DNA of 7,836 bases from Bacteroidota bacterium. Lineage in GTDB: Bacteria > Bacteroidota > Bacteroidia > Bacteroidales > GCA-2748055. The stretch covers positions 1-7,836 of the forward strand of contig JAUVIT010000062.1 of the NCBI GenBank assembly GCA_030592605.1. The letters are read 5' to 3'. Below the pieces are notes generated by a model. The model did not search any database. It was not told the DNA's origin and saw only the letters and a program-made list of their open reading frames with translations. The translations under genes and the position numbers were made by a program. This document shows, one piece after another, positions 6,771-7,836 of the stretch. Position 1 is the stretch's first letter; the number at the start of each line of letters is the position of its first letter.

Positions 6771-7659
6771 CCTTATTTCCGCTTCCAGGAGTCCCCTGGG
6801 ACAGCCGCTATACGTGGTCAGGGATGACCTCTATCCCCTGTTTTATGGTGGAAATAAGGCAAGGAAAATGACACATATTCTGGCAGAAATTGAAGAAGGC
6901 GGTTTCGATGCGGTCGTAAGTACAGGGGGCATACAATCCAATCATTGCCGGGTAGTGGCACTTGCATGTGCAGAAAGGGGATGGACGTGTAAGCTTGTTC
7001 TGCATGGTTCACAGGAACAATTCCTTGCAGAGAAAGGGAATGCCCTGCTGATGCAAAGGAGCGGAGCTCTTTTGGAATTTGTGGATGGCCATGACATTGG
7101 TCCCGCCATGGACCGCGCCATGCAGGAACTGATCGACATGGGGAAGCGGCCCTACTATCTCTACGGAGGAGGTCATAATCGTCCGGGTGTAATGGCTTAT
7201 AAAGAAGCCATGCAGGAGTTTCAGGAGGTCTGGCCCGGGAAAGATCCACCAAAGAGTATTTTTCTGGCATCGGGAACAGGCTCTACCCAGGCGGGTCTGC
7301 TGGCCGGATGTCGGATGCTGGGTTGGTCCCAAACCCGAATCCGGGGAATTTCAGTGGCCAGAACAAAAGAAAGAGGACATAAGGCCATCCTGGAATCCCT
7401 GGCTTTCGTGGATCCATCTCCGGAGACTTACCAGGATGATATTTATTTTGATGATCGCTATACTTTTGGAGCGTATGGACAATATACCCGGGAACTGACA
7501 GAATTTACCAGCAGGATGGCCCGTGAAACGGGACTGATACTGGACAATATCTATACCGGGAAAGCTTTCTATGGAATGCTGGATCTTTTATCCAGGGAAC
7601 AAGAGAGTGGACCTTTGGTTTTTTGGCATACCGGAGGCCTTATGAATTTAATGCACTGA
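6760..7659 (+). CDS. PLP-dependent enzyme, ACC deaminase / D-cysteine desulfhydrase family
   Basis: A 299-residue fold-type II PLP enzyme. ATG 6760 is chosen because it overlaps the PglC-like gene by only 11 bp and starts shortly before the conserved RDD (21-23); in-frame ATG 6727 (310 aa) and GTG 6706 (317 aa) remain possible. Seen: YGGNKARK with the PLP lysine Lys33; GGIQSNHCR (56-64) with Ser60 matching the catalytic Ser78 of ACC deaminase; SGTGSTQAG (171-179), the PLP phosphate loop; Tyr265-Thr266 in LDNIYTGKA; and His290-Thr291 in FWHTGGL. ACC deaminases carry Glu295 and Leu322 where this has Thr266 and Thr291, so ACC deamination is unlikely and D-cysteine-desulfhydrase-type or other amino-acid chemistry is favoured. 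The segment GGGHNRPG (136-143) differs from the family's usual GGSN-type loop. It sits 2 bp before an ATP-grasp gene, suggesting it makes or processes an amino acid for glycan decoration. That role is inference. Confidence 0.9.
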   Translation: MLLDLISASRSPLGQPLYVVRDDLYPLFYGGNKARKMTHILAEIEEGGFDAVVSTGGIQSNHCRVVALACAERGWTCKLVLHGSQEQFLAEKGNALLMQRSGALLEFVDGHDIGPAMDRAMQELIDMGKRPYYLYGGGHNRPGVMAYKEAMQEFQEVWPGKDPPKSIFLASGTGSTQAGLLAGCRMLGWSQTRIRGISVARTKERGHKAILESLAFVDPSPETYQDDIYFDDRYTFGAYGQYTRELTEFTSRMARETGLILDNIYTGKAFYGMLDLLSREQESGPLVFWHTGGLMNLMH

Positions 7660-7661
7660 TT

Positions 7662-7836
7662 ATGAACGTACTATTTACATGTGCCGGAAGGCGCAACTAC
7701 CTGTTGGAGTATTTTAAGGAAGCAACTGGTGGCTCAGGAAAAGTTATTGCGGCCGATATGAGTCCGACCGCTCCTGCCATGGCGCTAGCCGATGTGGCAC
7801 GCGTGGTTTCGGATGTATATGCAGAAGAATATCTGG
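7662..7836 (+). CDS. ATP-grasp ligase, N-terminal part (carbamoyl-phosphate-synthase-like / PylC-like), 3'-truncated by the window edge
   Basis: The frame starts with ATG 2 bp after the previous stop and stays open to the window end, giving 58 codons. Seen: MNVLFTCAGRRNYLLEYFKE, a Rossmann-like first strand with a G-R-R loop, then GKVIAADMSPTAPAMALAD and VVSDVYAEEYL. This matches the pre-ATP-grasp domain of proteins commonly annotated as carbamoyl-phosphate-synthase-large-subunit-like in capsule and O-antigen loci; the ATP-grasp core itself would lie beyond the window. It differs from the ATP-grasp protein at 5056-6108, which lacks this N-terminal domain, so it is not a duplicate. The likely role is ATP-driven ligation of a carboxylate to an amine on a sugar or sugar precursor, paired with the PLP enzyme just upstream. 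Family assignment is fairly secure; the reaction is inferred. Confidence 0.82.
   Translation, partial: MNVLFTCAGRRNYLLEYFKEATGGSGKVIAADMSPTAPAMALADVARVVSDVYAEEYL

Noticed and set aside
6818..7270. Long minus-strand open frame of 150 codons opposite the PLP-enzyme gene.
   Set aside because: It is antisense to a strongly conserved enzyme, is rich in Pro/Arg/Ser as expected of a shadow frame, and shows no recognisable domain.

Overview
The window is an uninterrupted stretch of a surface-glycan (capsule, O-antigen-like or exopolysaccharide) biosynthesis locus. All eight genes are on the + strand and almost no base is noncoding. The host is most likely a member of the Bacteroidota. This is an inference from the gene content, the general absence of Shine-Dalgarno sequences before the start codons and the mid-range base composition; nothing in the window fixes the species. 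Both end genes run off the window.

Layout: (1) 1-783, the C-terminal part of a GT4 glycosyltransferase. (2) 795-1688, an extended-SDR nucleotide-sugar enzyme. (3) 1690-2742, GDP-mannose 4,6-dehydratase (gmd). (4) 2742-3911, a second GT4 glycosyltransferase. (5) 3908-5059, a third, WbuB-like GT4 glycosyltransferase. (6) 5056-6108, a sugar-transfer-associated ATP-grasp protein. (7) 6138-6770, a small PglC-type polyprenyl-phosphate sugar-phosphate transferase. (8) 6760-7659, a PLP-dependent enzyme of the ACC deaminase / D-cysteine desulfhydrase fold. (9) 7662-7836, the first 58 codons of a second ATP-grasp-type ligase. The count is eight complete or 5'-truncated genes plus this 3'-truncated one.

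How they fit together: the PglC-like enzyme would load the first sugar phosphate onto undecaprenyl phosphate at the inner membrane. Three retaining GT4 enzymes would extend the glycan from nucleotide sugars. Gmd, probably with the adjacent SDR, would supply a GDP-6-deoxyhexose. The second half is less routine: two different ATP-grasp genes and a PLP amino-acid enzyme surround the initiating transferase. Together they suggest that an amino acid or other carboxylate is made or altered and then joined to a sugar. No flippase, polymerase or chain-length regulator lies in the window.

Gene spacing points to one transcript. Junctions are 11 bp, 1 bp, a TAATG stop-start fusion, two ATGA overlaps, 29 bp, an 11 bp overlap and 2 bp. 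There is no gene-free stretch above 29 bp and I saw no convincing promoter, terminator, RNA gene, mobile element or CRISPR array.
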